From positions 1 through 6,648 of the forward strand of contig DYRC01000168.1 in NCBI GenBank assembly GCA_020718925.1: 6,648 nucleotides of DNA. The letters are read 5' to 3'. Origin of the DNA: Desulfonema limicola. Its GTDB lineage: Bacteria > Desulfobacterota > Desulfobacteria > Desulfobacterales > DYRC01. This document shows positions 6,472-6,648 of the stretch, piece after piece. Position numbers and translations under genes: made by a program. Under the pieces are notes generated by a model that did no database searches, had not been told where the DNA came from, and saw only the letters and a program-made list of their open reading frames with translations. Each line of letters opens with the position of its first letter. Position 1 is the stretch's first letter.

Positions 6472-6648
6472 TCCTTTCCTGGCTTGCCGGAGGCAAAGCG
6501 GTTTCTTTGACAAAGTTTATCGTAAAAAACAAATCGCGTTTCATAGTTGATACAATTGCCGGAAATCCTGCAAATTTTACCGGCTCAGAAGACCGGAGCA
6601 GGTCTTTAAGTTCTTTCTGCATTTCTTTTGCAATCTCAAGCGCGTCAA
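6434..6648 (-). CDS. C-terminal part of an unidentified protein (5' end outside window)
   Basis: An open frame enters from the right edge, reads DALEIAKEMQKELKDLL and so on, and ends at a TAA/TGA-type stop at 6434-6436 after about 70 residues. The first part is amphipathic and helical, followed by a plausible folded stretch (VKFAGFPAIVSTMKRDLFFTINF). The final 20 residues are polar and overlap the start of the next gene. An internal ATG at 6622 could be a start, but the frame stays open upstream of it, so I read this as the 3' end of a longer gene. I do not recognise the family. It shares direction and overlaps the PRiA4b-like gene, so it is probably in the same operon. Confidence 0.5.
   Translation of the reverse strand, partial: DALEIAKEMQKELKDLLRSSEPVKFAGFPAIVSTMKRDLFFTINFVKETALPPASQERNDSNGSKIRHQS

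Noticed and set aside
6462..6513. TTG start at 6513 for the PRiA4b-like gene
   Set aside because: The codon is weak and no ribosome binding site is apparent there, while ATGs at 6471 and 6462 follow AGGAAAGGA.

Overview
All genes in this 6.65 kb window lie on the minus strand, so transcription runs from high to low coordinates. They form one closely packed series of six complete genes and two partial ones. The content suggests a Gram-negative bacterium, perhaps Desulfobacterota: a BatA-type von Willebrand factor A protein, a PRiA4b ORF-3-like protein, and two families that are often amplified in such genomes (AAA-ATPase-like/PDDEXK_9 and coiled-coil/PD-(D/E)XK). This taxonomic guess is an inference from gene content, without any phylogenetic marker.

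Layout in transcription order. (1) 6434-6648: the C-terminal end of an unrecognised gene that enters from outside the window. (2) 5809-6471: a PRiA4b ORF-3-like protein between two cysteine-rich zinc-binding modules. (3) 4815-5807: a membrane-anchored BatA-like VWA protein with an intact MIDAS, starting 1 nt after the previous stop. (4) 4013-4789: a coiled-coil protein with a C-terminal PD-(D/E)XK-like nuclease fold. (5) 2291-3916: an AAA-ATPase-like protein with a PDDEXK_9 nuclease domain. (6) 948-2294: a PtuA-like ATPase. (7) 184-951: a PtuB-like HNH endonuclease. (8) 1-55: the first codons of another gene leaving the window.

The last two complete genes make a Septu-type (PtuA/PtuB) anti-phage pair. 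The AAA-ATPase-like/PDDEXK_9 gene is joined to ptuA by a 4-bp ATGA overlap, and ptuA to ptuB by another. The three are therefore physically and probably translationally coupled, and the larger nuclease/ATPase may be an extra Septu component. No reverse transcriptase is present, so this is not a visible retron-Septu.

A second notable signal is a 35-bp near-perfect direct repeat. One copy is the 3' end of the batA-like gene, stop codon region included. The other lies 862 bp further downstream, just before the PDDEXK_9 gene, and still encodes the same C-terminal residues and a stop in frame. The coiled-coil nuclease gene is thus bracketed by copies of the batA tail, which looks like a scar of cassette insertion or duplication at the end of batA. 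Base composition falls sharply towards the Septu end (below 20% GC in places within ptuB by hand count, against about 60% in one batA stretch), which fits acquisition of accessory DNA next to a more native block.
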